Both the position numbers and the translations under genes were made by a program. Source: Telluria antibiotica (GTDB taxonomy: Bacteria > Pseudomonadota > Gammaproteobacteria > Burkholderiales > Burkholderiaceae_D). From it: a stretch of 64,000 nucleotides of DNA. The stretch's first letter is position 1, and the number at the start of each line of letters is the position of its first letter. Positions 46,606 to 55,689 of this stretch are shown piece after piece. The stretch spans positions 1 through 64,000 of the forward strand of contig NZ_JAAQOM010000006.1 of assembly GCF_011682055.1 (NCBI RefSeq), written 5' to 3'. The notes below the pieces were generated by a model. The model made no database searches. It saw only the letters and a list, made by a program, of their open reading frames with translations, and was not told the origin of the DNA.

Positions 46606-47844
46606 TCAGGCCGAAAGATAGGGTTCCGCGCTTTCCGGCTCGCCCGCCGCATCGAAGCCACGGGCCAGCAGGATGCCGTCCAGGCCGACCGTGCCCAGCG
46701 CGTCGCACAAGTCTTCCAGCTCCGCTTCCAGGTGCGCGGCCAGGTCGAGCGGCTTGTCGACGGTGGCCAGCGGCGCGCCGCCGTCGAGCGGGTACAGGTT
46801 GATGCGCAGCACGGCCTCGCCATTCGCCTCGACGGGCGCGACGACGGCCTTGATGCGGTCCGGCGCGCGCTGCTGCTCGTCCAGTCGCTGGTTGACTTCA
46901 GCCAGGGTGGCCAGCATCGACAGCTCGCCCACGCCCTGCTCCTTGGCGCCGTAGAACAGGTCCTGGTACAGGAAATTCAGCTCGACGCCGGCCGGATGGC
47001 TGGACAGGCAGCGCTGCAGCAGCGGCGCGACACTCCCTGCCCACATGCGGTAGCGGGCCATGCGTCCTTCGAAATACGCGTCGCCTTCCGCCTCGTCCGT
47101 CGGCACGTCGTAGAACGGGTCGTCCGCCGCCTTCAGCGAGAAACCGAGGAGGAAACGCAGTTCCATCGCCTCGTCGTCCGGCCCGTAGTCGCTGCCCTCC
47201 CACGGCCGCATGGTGGCCGCGATGGCGGGCGTGGCCACGAGCTTGCGCGAGCGCATGGCGGCATAGGCTTCGCGCAGTATCTCCTGCAGATCGCTGTAGC
47301 GGATACGGTCGACGCCGTCGAGGTCGTACAGATGACGCACGAGGACGATGCGCGTGCCGGGGCTGGCGAGGCCGGCCTGGCGAAAACTGTCGATCAGCGC
47401 TTCGAAATCGGCGTCGTCGCGGAACACGTCCGTCTCGACGAGGCCGCCCGTGCTGTGAACGAACAGCGGGATCATGAACGCGTCGATCTCCATCTCCACG
47501 TCGTTGTCGCCGCGCACGTGCAGGGTGGCCGCTTCTTCCTCGACGCGTTCGCGCAGCAGGCGGCAGCAGTCCGCGTCCGTGTAGCGGGCGACCTCGATGG
47601 CGCCGCCCAGCACGTCGTCGTGCTTGCGCCGCAGCAGCCGGCGGATCAGCACCGTGAGGTCCTGCCGCCGTGCCGCGAGCGTGGCCGGGTCGGCGGATTC
47701 CCGCTCGGTGATCTCGAGCGCCAGGTCGACGAGGTTCTGCGCGAGCGCGTCGGGATCCGCTTCGACCGGCTTGGCGGGCTTGCGGTTGGGCTGGGCCGAC
47801 GGGCCCTTGGCCGGGCGCTTGTTGTTGGGCATGGCAGACTTCAT
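46606..47844 (-). CDS. DUF2863-like protein
   Basis: A 412-residue soluble protein of unknown function; the start is uncertain between ATGs at 47844 and 47832, neither with a good ribosome-binding site. After a Lys/Pro/Gln-rich N-terminus (about 1-30) the protein is alpha/beta: LVDLALEITERESADPATLA, EIDAFMIPLFVHSTGGL, RIVLVRHLYDLDGVDRIRYS and EELRFLLGFSLKAADDPFYD-like residues. It resembles my memory of DUF2863 proteins of Burkholderiales. It lies downstream of the uxa operon but about 70 bases away, so it is probably separate. Confidence 0.7.
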   Translation of the reverse strand: MKSAMPNNKRPAKGPSAQPNRKPAKPVEADPDALAQNLVDLALEITERESADPATLAARRQDLTVLIRRLLRRKHDDVLGGAIEVARYTDADCCRLLRERVEEEAATLHVRGDNDVEMEIDAFMIPLFVHSTGGLVETDVFRDDADFEALIDSFRQAGLASPGTRIVLVRHLYDLDGVDRIRYSDLQEILREAYAAMRSRKLVATPAIAATMRPWEGSDYGPDDEAMELRFLLGFSLKAADDPFYDVPTDEAEGDAYFEGRMARYRMWAGSVAPLLQRCLSSHPAGVELNFLYQDLFYGAKEQGVGELSMLATLAEVNQRLDEQQRAPDRIKAVVAPVEANGEAVLRINLYPLDGGAPLATVDKPLDLAAHLEAELEDLCDALGTVGLDGILLARGFDAAGEPESAEPYLSA

Positions 47845-47917
47845 CAAAGTGGACAAGGTGCCATGGTAGCAAATCGGTCGCGCGAGACCCAAGCCCGGCG
47901 CGCTTCCGGGCATGGCG

Positions 47918-48643
47918 TCAGCGCGCGGGCCGGGTGTCGAGGTGCGTCGTGAAGAATTCCGGACGCAGCTTGCGCGTGACTTCCAGCACGGGCATCACGT
48001 GGTCGAGGTGCTCGCGCATGGCGGCGACGGCACGCGCGGGATCGCGCGCCTCGATGGCGTCGACGACGGCCCGGTGCTCTTCCAGCACGCCGGCCATGCG
48101 GCCCTCGAGCGGCAGCGTGAGCTGGCGGTAGCGGTCCATCTGCGTCTTGGCCTGCTGGATGATGGGCCACACGCCCGGATAGCCCGACAGTTCGGCCAGC
48201 AAGGCGTGGAAGCGCTCGTCCGTGCGATGGAACGCGCCGAAATCGTTCGCGCCGATGGCGGCTTCCTGCTCGGCCAGGATCGCGCGCAGGCGCACCGCGT
48301 CGTCGGGGCCGACGCGCGCGGCCGCTTTTTCGATGATCGCCGTCTCCAGCGCATGGCGGACGAGATTCGCCTCTTCCAGCGCGTCCAGCGGGATGCGCGC
48401 GACGAACGTGCCGGAGCGCGGCACGATCTCGATCAGCCCCTCGTCGGCCAGCCGCTGCACGGCCTCGTGCACGGGCGTGCGGCTCGTGCCGAATTCCTCG
48501 GCGATGTCGCGCTCGACGACGCGCGTGCCGGGCAGCATGGTCATCTCGACGATGCGCCGGCGCAGGCACACGTACACGCGGCGCGACGCGCTCAAGCCGT
48601 TTTCGGCCTCGCCCACGGTGGCAGGTGGAGTCAAGGTGTTCAT
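47918..48643 (-). CDS. GntR-family (FCD) transcriptional regulator
   Basis: A 241-residue regulator. The N-terminal winged helix has RRIVEMTMLPGTRVVERDIA, FGTSRTPVHEAVQRLADEGL and EIVPRSGTFVARI. The C-terminal FCD ligand domain has RTDERFHALLAELSG and HRAVVDAIEARDPARAVAAM with metal-binding His residues. Such regulators often bind uronates or their breakdown products. It is the last gene of the uxaC-uxaA-uxaB-exuT-kdgK run (19-base gap to kdgK), so it most likely represses this operon (ExuR/UxuR-like). Confidence 0.92.
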   Translation of the reverse strand: MNTLTPPATVGEAENGLSASRRVYVCLRRRIVEMTMLPGTRVVERDIAEEFGTSRTPVHEAVQRLADEGLIEIVPRSGTFVARIPLDALEEANLVRHALETAIIEKAAARVGPDDAVRLRAILAEQEAAIGANDFGAFHRTDERFHALLAELSGYPGVWPIIQQAKTQMDRYRQLTLPLEGRMAGVLEEHRAVVDAIEARDPARAVAAMREHLDHVMPVLEVTRKLRPEFFTTHLDTRPAR

Positions 48644-48662
48644 GGTTGGAAGTGTAGCGTGT

Positions 48663-49601
48663 TCACTCGCCCGGCATCGCGTCGCGCGGGATGATGGCGC
48701 CGCGGTGGCGGATCACGGTGCCGGCCAGGCGGTGGCCGGCGCGCGCCGCGTCGTCCGGGCCCTTGCCGGCCAGGCGCGCGGCCATGTACGCGGCGCCGAA
48801 CGAATCGCCGGCCGCCGTCGTGTCGATGACGTCGCGTACGGGAGCGGGCGCGACCTCGTGCAGGATGCCGTCGTGCCAGACGACGCACGGCGCCCCGCCG
48901 CACTTGACGACGACTTCGCCCACGCCCAGCGCGCGCGTGCGCTCGACGACGGCATGCGCGTCGGCCGGACCGTACAGCGCGACCTCGTCGTCCAAGGTGA
49001 GCAGCGCGATGTCGGCGTGTGCGAGCACGCGGCCGTAGACCTCGCGCGCCACGTCGGGGCTCTCCCACAGGCGCGGGCGGTAGTTGTTGTCGAAGACGAC
49101 GGTGCCGCCGGCCGCGCGGCACTGCGCCAGCGTGGCGATCAGGCGGTCGCGGTCGGTCGGAGCGAGGATCGCTAGGCTGATGCCCGACAAATAGACCATG
49201 CGCGCGCCGGGCAGCCGCTCGAGCACCGCGCCCGCGCCCGGCGCCGCGAGCCAGTGACGCGCAGCCGAGTCGCGGCGCCAATAGTGGAAGCGGCGCTCGC
49301 CATCCGGGTCGGTCTCGATCATGTAGATGCCCGGCAGGCGGTCAGGCAGTTGCTGCACGCACGACGTGTCGATGCCCTCGCGCGCCCACGCGGCCAGCAT
49401 CTCGGCGGACATGCCGTCGGCGCCGAGGCCCGTCACGTACGCCACGCGGACGTGCTCGGGATCGAGCAGGCGCGCCATGTACACGGCCGTGTTCAGCGTG
49501 TCGCCGCCGAAGCGGTAATCCATCGTGCCGCCCTGCCCTTGCGCGGTCTTCTGCAATTCGATCATGCATTCGCCGATCGCGTAGACGGTGTGTGCGCCCA
49601 T
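48663..49601 (-). CDS. kdgK: 2-dehydro-3-deoxygluconokinase (PfkB family)
   Basis: A 312-residue PfkB-type sugar kinase. It has MGAHTVYAIGECMIELQKTA at the start, GGDTLNTAVYMARLL, and the PfkB signature DTTAAGDSFGAAYMAARLAG near residue 265 containing the catalytic Asp. AAGGA lies 7 bases before the ATG. In context it should phosphorylate 2-keto-3-deoxygluconate to KDPG, the usual last phosphorylation of the hexuronate pathway; KDPG aldolase is not in the window. Confidence 0.9.
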   Translation of the reverse strand: MGAHTVYAIGECMIELQKTAQGQGGTMDYRFGGDTLNTAVYMARLLDPEHVRVAYVTGLGADGMSAEMLAAWAREGIDTSCVQQLPDRLPGIYMIETDPDGERRFHYWRRDSAARHWLAAPGAGAVLERLPGARMVYLSGISLAILAPTDRDRLIATLAQCRAAGGTVVFDNNYRPRLWESPDVAREVYGRVLAHADIALLTLDDEVALYGPADAHAVVERTRALGVGEVVVKCGGAPCVVWHDGILHEVAPAPVRDVIDTTAAGDSFGAAYMAARLAGKGPDDAARAGHRLAGTVIRHRGAIIPRDAMPGE

Positions 49602-49650
49602 CGTTGGTCCTTGTCGTCGTGTCGTTGTTCGTGGTGGTCAGCCCGGCAGT

Positions 49651-50946
49651 TTACCGGATACCGGCGACGGCCGGGGCATCCGTTTTGGCGGGCATCCGCG
49701 GGCCGCCGTCGCGTACCAGCGTCCACACGACGATGGCCGCCAGGACGTCGAACACGGCGAGCACGACGAACATCGGGCTGTAGCCCGTATGCGTGACGAG
49801 CACGCCGAACAGCAACGTGAACAGCGTGGCGCCCAGGTAGCCGGACATGCCGGCCAGGCCCGTCGCCGTCGCCACCTCGTTCTTGCCGAAGACGTCGGAC
49901 GTGATCGCGTACAGCGCGCCGGACAAGGTCTGGTGTGCGAAGCCGCCGATGCAGAGCAGGAAGATCGCCGCGTACGGGCTCGCCACGAGGCCGATGCAGC
50001 CGGGTGCGATCATGCACAGCGACCCGAACGCCATGACCCATTTGCGCGAGTCGAACAGCGACACCTTCAGGTGCCGGTGCACGAACGGCGACAGGTAGCC
50101 GCCCAGCACGCAGCCGATGTCCGCCGCCAGGAACGGCAGCCACGCGAACGCCGCGATCTCCTTCAGGTTCATGTGCCGTTCCGTCGCCATGTACAGCGGG
50201 ATCCACGCATTGAACGTCTGCCAGGCCGGCTCCGACAGGAAACGCGGGATGGCGATCGACCAGAAGTTGCGGCTCCTGACGATCTGGCGCCAGGATGCCT
50301 TCGCCGCGCTGTCCTGGTGCTTCGCTTCCTGGCCCGCGAGGATGTAGTCGCGTTCCTCGTCCGACAGCAGCTTCTGGTCGCGAGGGTGCTTGTAGAACAC
50401 GGACCACAGCAACGTCCAGGCGATACCCAGTACACCCACGATGACGAAGGCCCACTGCCAGCCCGCGTGCAGGATCGCCCACACGACCAGGGGCGGCGCG
50501 CACAGGGCGCCGATCGACGAGCCGATGTTGAACCAGCCGATCGCGACGGAGCGCTCGCGCGCGGGGAACCACTCCGTCGTCGCCTTGACGCCGGCCGGGA
50601 TGCCCGCCGCTTCCGTCAGGCCCAGCAAGCCGCGGAAGAACGCCATGCTCTGCCAGCCGGACGCCAGCGCCGCGCATGCGCACGCCAGCGACCACGCGAA
50701 CGCGAACACGGCGAAGCCGATCTTCGTGCCGATCGCATCCAGCACGAAGCCCGCGACAGGCTGCATGACGGCATAGCAGACCTGCCACGCGACGACGATG
50801 TACGAGTACTCTTTCGTGTCGATGTGCAGGTCGGTCATCATCGTGGGCGCCGCCACGGACAGCGTGTTACGCGCCAGGTAGTTGACGATCAGGCCGAGCG
50901 TGACGAGCCCCACCATCCACCAGCGCATGCCCTTCAATTTGTTCAT
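49651..50946 (-). CDS. exuT: hexuronate MFS transporter (ExuT-like)
   Basis: A 431-residue transporter from the ATG at 50946, with GGAG 6 bases upstream. About 12 membrane segments are seen, with MRWWMVGLVTLGLIVNYLAR at the start and the ACS-family loop LGLTEAAGIPAGVKATTEWF and FNIGSSIGALCAPPLVVW. This matches the anion:cation symporter group that takes up glucuronate and galacturonate. It is transcribed with uxaB upstream (87-base gap) and kdgK downstream (49-base gap). Confidence 0.9.
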   Translation of the reverse strand: MNKLKGMRWWMVGLVTLGLIVNYLARNTLSVAAPTMMTDLHIDTKEYSYIVVAWQVCYAVMQPVAGFVLDAIGTKIGFAVFAFAWSLACACAALASGWQSMAFFRGLLGLTEAAGIPAGVKATTEWFPARERSVAIGWFNIGSSIGALCAPPLVVWAILHAGWQWAFVIVGVLGIAWTLLWSVFYKHPRDQKLLSDEERDYILAGQEAKHQDSAAKASWRQIVRSRNFWSIAIPRFLSEPAWQTFNAWIPLYMATERHMNLKEIAAFAWLPFLAADIGCVLGGYLSPFVHRHLKVSLFDSRKWVMAFGSLCMIAPGCIGLVASPYAAIFLLCIGGFAHQTLSGALYAITSDVFGKNEVATATGLAGMSGYLGATLFTLLFGVLVTHTGYSPMFVVLAVFDVLAAIVVWTLVRDGGPRMPAKTDAPAVAGIR

Positions 50947-51033
50947 CGTGTCTCCTGTTGCGCCTGGTCGGGCGCGAGCTCCCGGACCGCTCGGCATGCC
51001 GGCGGTCTCTCTCGATCGGTTGTGATGTGCGGA

Positions 51034-52473
51034 TCAGGCCAGCAGCGCGCGGATGCCCTGGCTCTCGATGTCGCGCAGATTTTCGGCCAACTGCGCGGCC
51101 AGTTGCGCGCCCAGGCCCGGCACGGCGTTCAGGTCGCGGCCCCACAGCGGGGCATGCGCGAGCCAGCCGCGTGCGAGGTCGTCCAGCGACCACTCGCCCG
51201 CGCCCACCTTGTCCCAGCCGGCGCGGAACCACGCCAGCGTGGCCGGATCGTCCGCCAGGTCGATGACGCCGCCGCGGTACAGCACCATCGTCGCGGCCAT
51301 CGCCAGCACGAGGCGGCGCGGCAGGCGGCCGTCGTGCAGCTCGGCGTAGCGAAGCAACTGTGGCAGCACGCGCGCGGCGAACTTGCTCCAGCTGTTCAGC
51401 GCGATCGACGCGAGCCGGTGGTGGATGGCCGGGTTGCGGAAGCGGCGCAGCACGTCGGCCGCGAATGCCTCGAGGTCGGCGCGGTCCATCTCGAGTGCCG
51501 GGATGATCTCCTCGTCGATGGCGGCGCGCAGGAAGGCACCGACCTGCTCGTCGTCGACGGCCGGGCCGACGGCTTCCAGGCCGGCCAGCAACGCGACCGG
51601 CACGAGCGTCGTGTGGCCGCCGTTCAGGATGCCGACCTTGCGCTTCTTGTACGGCGTGATGTCGTCGACGAGCTTGACGTCGAGGTACGCGCCGGCCAGC
51701 TTCAGTTCCTCGCCGACGAAGGCCGGGCCCTGGATCACGAACAGGTAATAGTATTCGGCCGCGACGAGGAACGGGTCGGCATAACCCAGTTCCCGCTCGA
51801 TCTGCGCGGCGTCCGCGGCCGGATAACCGGTGACGATGCGGTCGACGAGCGTATTGCAGAACGTGCACGCGTCGCCGATCCACGCGGTGAAACCTGCCGG
51901 CAACTGCCACAGGCGTGCATAGTGCAGCACGGCGTTCTTCAGCGCGTCGCCGTTCTTGTCGATCAGTTCGCACGGCAGCAGGATCACGCCTTTGTCCTGC
52001 GCGCCCTCGTACGCGAGATGGCGGGCGAACAGCAGTTGCGTGAGCTTGGCGGGGAAGGTCACGGGCGGCGCGTCGGCGTAGCGGTCGGTCTCGTTGACGG
52101 TGATGCCCGCCTCCGTCGTGTTGGAGACGACGAAGCGCAAGTGCGGATTCGCGGCCTGCGCGAGATAGTCGGCGTACATCGTGGCCGGGTCGATCTCGCG
52201 CTGCACGCATTCGACGGTGCGGTATTGCTTGACGGGCTGCCCGGCCTCGTCGAGGCCGCGCACGAGCACCGTGAACAGGCCGTCCTGCACGTCCAGCAGC
52301 GGCGCGGCGCCACCGCCCCGCGGGCGCACGACGACGACGCCGGCATCGAGGCCCGTGCGTTCGTTCAGCAGGTCGACCTGCCAGTCGAAGAAGCCGCGCA
52401 TGAAGTTGCCCTGGCCGAATTGCAGGATCTTGACGGGATGTGCGAACGGTGTGGTGCGGCGGAGTTGGTTCAT
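51034..52473 (-). CDS. uxaB: tagaturonate reductase (altronate oxidoreductase)
   Basis: A 479-residue mannitol-dehydrogenase-family enzyme that reduces tagaturonate to altronate with NADH. From the ATG at 52473 (AAGGA 6 bases upstream) it shows ILQFGQGNFMRGFFDWQVD (nucleotide-binding start), VVSNTTEAGITVNE, the VILLPCELIDKNGDALKNAV and WIGDACTFCNTLVDRIVTGY segments, and IGNGGHTTLVP-like NGGHTTLVPVALL with the active-site Lys region nearby. Located 8 bases after uxaA. Confidence 0.93.
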   Translation of the reverse strand: MNQLRRTTPFAHPVKILQFGQGNFMRGFFDWQVDLLNERTGLDAGVVVVRPRGGGAAPLLDVQDGLFTVLVRGLDEAGQPVKQYRTVECVQREIDPATMYADYLAQAANPHLRFVVSNTTEAGITVNETDRYADAPPVTFPAKLTQLLFARHLAYEGAQDKGVILLPCELIDKNGDALKNAVLHYARLWQLPAGFTAWIGDACTFCNTLVDRIVTGYPAADAAQIERELGYADPFLVAAEYYYLFVIQGPAFVGEELKLAGAYLDVKLVDDITPYKKRKVGILNGGHTTLVPVALLAGLEAVGPAVDDEQVGAFLRAAIDEEIIPALEMDRADLEAFAADVLRRFRNPAIHHRLASIALNSWSKFAARVLPQLLRYAELHDGRLPRRLVLAMAATMVLYRGGVIDLADDPATLAWFRAGWDKVGAGEWSLDDLARGWLAHAPLWGRDLNAVPGLGAQLAAQLAENLRDIESQGIRALLA

Positions 52474-52481
52474 GTGGGTCC

Positions 52482-54080
52482 TTACAGCGAGATATCGCGT
52501 TTCCAGAAAATGAAGTCGTATTGCTGCAGCCGGTCGGCCTTGCACTTGTATTGCCCGCCCGCCGTCGCGACGACCATGTCGAACAGGCCGCGCGCCACGT
52601 CCGGCAGCGGTTTGCCCTCGATGATGGGGCCGCAGTCGTAGTCGATCAGGTCAGAGAGCTTCGCGGCAACGCGGCTGTTGCTGGAGATTTTCAGCACCGG
52701 CACGATCGGGTTGCCCGTCGGCGTACCGAGGCCCGTCGAGAACAGCACGACGTTCGCGCCCGATGCGACAATGCCCGTGACGGATTCGACGTCGCCGCCC
52801 GGTGTGCACAGCAGCGCGAGGCCCTGCTTGTCGGCCTGCTCGCCGTAGTCCAGCACGGAGACGATCGGGGACGTGCCGCCTTTCTTCGCCGCGCCGGCCG
52901 ATTTCATCGCGTCCGTGATCAAGCCGTCGCGGATATTGCCCGGGCTCGGGTTGTCGGCAAAGTGCGTGCCCACGGCGAGCGCGCGCTGTTCGAAGTCGCG
53001 CATCATGCCGAGGAAGCGGCGCTTGTCGTCGTCCTCGACGCAGCGTTCGATCAGGCTTGCTTCCACGCCGCACAATTCCGGGAACTCGGCCAGGATCGAC
53101 GAGCCGCCCACGGCGACGACCATGTCCGACACATAACCCATCGCCGGATTCGCCGAGATGCCGGAAAAGCCATCCGACCCGCCGCATTTCACGCCGATCT
53201 TCAGGTGCGACAGCGGCACCGGTCGGCGCACGACCTTGTTCGCTTCCTTCAGGTGCGACAGCGTGTCCTGCAGCACGGCCTTCATCATTTTTTCTTCGCT
53301 GTCCCACTGCTGCTGCTCGTAGATCAGCACGGGCTTGTCGAAGCGGGGATTCTGTTTGGCGAGTGCGTCCTTGAACATGCCGATCTGCGCGTTCTGGCAG
53401 CCGAGCGAAAACACGGTGATGCCGGCCACGTTCGGGTGGTCGGCATACGCGGCGAGGATCTTGCACAGCGAGCGCGCGTCCGCGCGCGTGCCGCCGCAGC
53501 CGCCGTTGTGCGTGATGATGCGCACGCCGTCCACATTGGGAAACGGACGGACGACAGGCTTCGGGGCCTCCATGTCTTCGCCGAGCAGCTGGAACGTCAG
53601 CGACGCGAGGTCGTTCGTCGCATAACCGAGCGGGCCCTCCAGCGCGTTGCGCAGGTGCTCGACGTTGCGGTTCTCGCAGAACACGAGGGGGAAGATCAGC
53701 CAATGGTTCGCCGTGCCCACGCGGCCGTCCGCGCGGACGATGCCGTCGAACGTCGCTTCGTCCAGGTGCGCCACGTCGGGCGGGGTCCACGTGTAGGGCT
53801 TCGATTCTCCGATTTCCACTTCGGACGCGTAGTGGGCAAGATTGTCCGTCGTGACGGCCTCGCCCTTGCGGATGGGCTGCGTGGCCTTGCCGACGACGAC
53901 GCCGTACATCGTCAGCAGATCGCCCGCGGCGAAGGCGCGGCGCGCCAGCTTGTGCTTGGTCTTGATCGGTGTCGACACGAGGATGTTCTCCCCGTTCCAC
54001 GTCACGACGTCACCCGGCGCCAGGTCGGCCAGGGCGACCAGCATGCTGTCGTCCGGGTGAATGCAGATCACTTTTTGCAT
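52482..54080 (-). CDS. uxaA: altronate dehydratase
   Basis: A 532-residue altronate hydrolase that turns altronate into 2-keto-3-deoxygluconate. The full-length form has an N-terminal SAF domain (about 1-100, MQKVICIHPDDSMLVALADL) and a C-terminal catalytic domain with HNGGCGGTRADARSLCKILA, VFSLGCQNAQIGMF, GVKCGGSDGFSGISANPAMG and VCTPGGDVESVTG. Conserved Cys/Gly motifs fit a metal-dependent dehydratase. Located 10 bases after uxaC. Confidence 0.95.
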   Translation of the reverse strand: MQKVICIHPDDSMLVALADLAPGDVVTWNGENILVSTPIKTKHKLARRAFAAGDLLTMYGVVVGKATQPIRKGEAVTTDNLAHYASEVEIGESKPYTWTPPDVAHLDEATFDGIVRADGRVGTANHWLIFPLVFCENRNVEHLRNALEGPLGYATNDLASLTFQLLGEDMEAPKPVVRPFPNVDGVRIITHNGGCGGTRADARSLCKILAAYADHPNVAGITVFSLGCQNAQIGMFKDALAKQNPRFDKPVLIYEQQQWDSEEKMMKAVLQDTLSHLKEANKVVRRPVPLSHLKIGVKCGGSDGFSGISANPAMGYVSDMVVAVGGSSILAEFPELCGVEASLIERCVEDDDKRRFLGMMRDFEQRALAVGTHFADNPSPGNIRDGLITDAMKSAGAAKKGGTSPIVSVLDYGEQADKQGLALLCTPGGDVESVTGIVASGANVVLFSTGLGTPTGNPIVPVLKISSNSRVAAKLSDLIDYDCGPIIEGKPLPDVARGLFDMVVATAGGQYKCKADRLQQYDFIFWKRDISL

Positions 54081-54090
54081 GGTTGCCCAA

Positions 54091-55485
54091 TCAGAGCTTG
54101 AAATAGTTCTTCGCGTTGTCGTAGCAGATGCCGCGCACGATCGTGGCGAGCGCGTCGAAGTCGTCCGGATACTCACCGGCGGCCACCCACTCGCCCAGCT
54201 GGCGGCACACGAGGCGGCGGAAGTAGTCGTGGCGCGGGTACGACGCGAAGCTGCGCGAATCCGTCACCATGCCGACGAAGACGCCCAGCACGGAATGGTT
54301 GCCGAACGCGAGGAGCTGGTTCAGGTTGCCGAGCTTGTGGTCGTTGAACCACCACGCCGGACCGAACTGCACCTTGCCTGCCACGCTGCCGTCCTGGAAG
54401 TTGCCGATCATCGTCGACAGCACGTCGTTCATCGCCGGGTTCAGGTTGAACAGCATCGTTTTCGGCAGCTGGTCGTGGGCGTCCAGCGCGGACAGCAGCG
54501 CGACGAGGCCGTTACTGGTCGTCATGTCGGAAATCGAATCGAAGCCCGTGTCCGGACCGAGGGTCGCCAGCATGCGCGCATTGTTGTTGCGCATGGCGCC
54601 GATGTGGAAGCACATCGTCCACTCGTATTTCGCATAGACGGCGCCGATGGCTTCCAGCAGGCCGCGCAGGTACTGCGCCTGTTCGAGGTCGCCCAGCAGC
54701 TCGCCGCGCATGCGCTTGGCGAACATGGCTTCCAACTGGTCCGCCGTGGCGGCGACCGTGGGCAGCGCGATGTCGATCGCGTGGTCGGAAATGCGGCCGC
54801 CGCGCGCGTGGAAGTAATCGACGCGCTTGGCCAGCGCGGCGAGGAGCGTCGCGAACGAATCGATGTTGACGTCCGCGACCTGCGCCAGGTGCGCGACGTA
54901 CTCGACGAAGCCGGGGTTGTTGATGCGCATGGCCTTGTCGGGACGGTAGGCCGGCAGCACGCGCGTCTTCAGCGCCGATTTTGCGATCTCGGCGTGCTGC
55001 AGCAGGTCGTCGGCCGGGTCGTCCGTCGTGCAGGCGATTTCCACCTTCGCCTGCTCCAGGAACGTCCACGTGTCCATCGTCGCGAGCTTCGCGTTGGCCT
55101 GTTCCCAGATCGCTTCCGCGTTCTTCTCGTTGATGACGAGGTCGATGCCGAAGATGCGGCGCAGCTCCAGGTGGCTCCAGTGGTAGATCGGGTTGCCGAT
55201 GGCGAGCGGGAGCACCTTGCAGAACGCGAGGAATTTTTCCTTGTCCGACCGCTCGCCCGTGCAGTAATCCTCGGACACGCCGGCCGTGCGCATCAGGCGC
55301 CATTTGTAGTGGTCGCCGCCCAGCCACAGCTCGGCGATGTTGCGGAACGTCTTGCGCGCGGCGATCTCGCCCTGCTGCAGGTGCGAGTGGTAGTCGATCA
55401 CCGGCAGGTCGGCTGCGACCTCGTGGTACAGCTTGCGGGCGACGTTGGTCGTGAGGAGGAAATCCTGGTCCATGAAGGCGGTCAT
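54091..55485 (-). CDS. uxaC: glucuronate/galacturonate isomerase
   Basis: A 464-residue amidohydrolase-fold isomerase, first enzyme of the hexuronate path. Landmarks: MTAFMDQDFLLTTNVARKLY, LPVIDYHSHLQQGEIA (metal-binding HxH), LGGDHYKWRLMRTAGV, IYHWSHLELRRIFG and MCFHIGAMRNNNARM, with FVGMVTDSRSFASYPRHDYF near the end. It leads the operon; a candidate GntR operator lies just upstream. Confidence 0.96.
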   Translation of the reverse strand: MTAFMDQDFLLTTNVARKLYHEVAADLPVIDYHSHLQQGEIAARKTFRNIAELWLGGDHYKWRLMRTAGVSEDYCTGERSDKEKFLAFCKVLPLAIGNPIYHWSHLELRRIFGIDLVINEKNAEAIWEQANAKLATMDTWTFLEQAKVEIACTTDDPADDLLQHAEIAKSALKTRVLPAYRPDKAMRINNPGFVEYVAHLAQVADVNIDSFATLLAALAKRVDYFHARGGRISDHAIDIALPTVAATADQLEAMFAKRMRGELLGDLEQAQYLRGLLEAIGAVYAKYEWTMCFHIGAMRNNNARMLATLGPDTGFDSISDMTTSNGLVALLSALDAHDQLPKTMLFNLNPAMNDVLSTMIGNFQDGSVAGKVQFGPAWWFNDHKLGNLNQLLAFGNHSVLGVFVGMVTDSRSFASYPRHDYFRRLVCRQLGEWVAAGEYPDDFDALATIVRGICYDNAKNYFKL

Positions 55486-55509
55486 GTCGTGTTGCTCCTG
55501 GCAGTTGAA

Positions 55510-55535
55510 CTGATATATCAGAATGGTATGCCTAA
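55510..55535. promoter_or_regulatory. candidate GntR/FCD operator upstream of uxaC
   Basis: A perfect palindrome CTGATATATCAG (55510-55521) is followed by AATGGTATGCCTAA (55522-55535), whose core resembles the TGGTATACCA operators of ExuR/UxuR-type regulators. They lie 24-50 bases before the uxaC start, suited to repression, and within the region shared with the divergent permease. Confidence 0.5.
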
Positions 55536-55689
55536 TATATTACCGGCGCAAGTGCTCTTTTTCAGATGTTCACTATCATCCTGGCCGCCTTCGCCGGGCC
55601 CGGGGTCGGATGTTATGCTTCGGTCATCGGACTCGAGATGCATACGAACAACAACGGGTCCGCAACCATGCCTTTGGAGCCAAGACCCC

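Noticed and set aside
55486-55689. Purine riboswitch before the NCS2 permease
   Set aside because: The conserved loop and junction bases of the purine aptamer are not visible in the leader.
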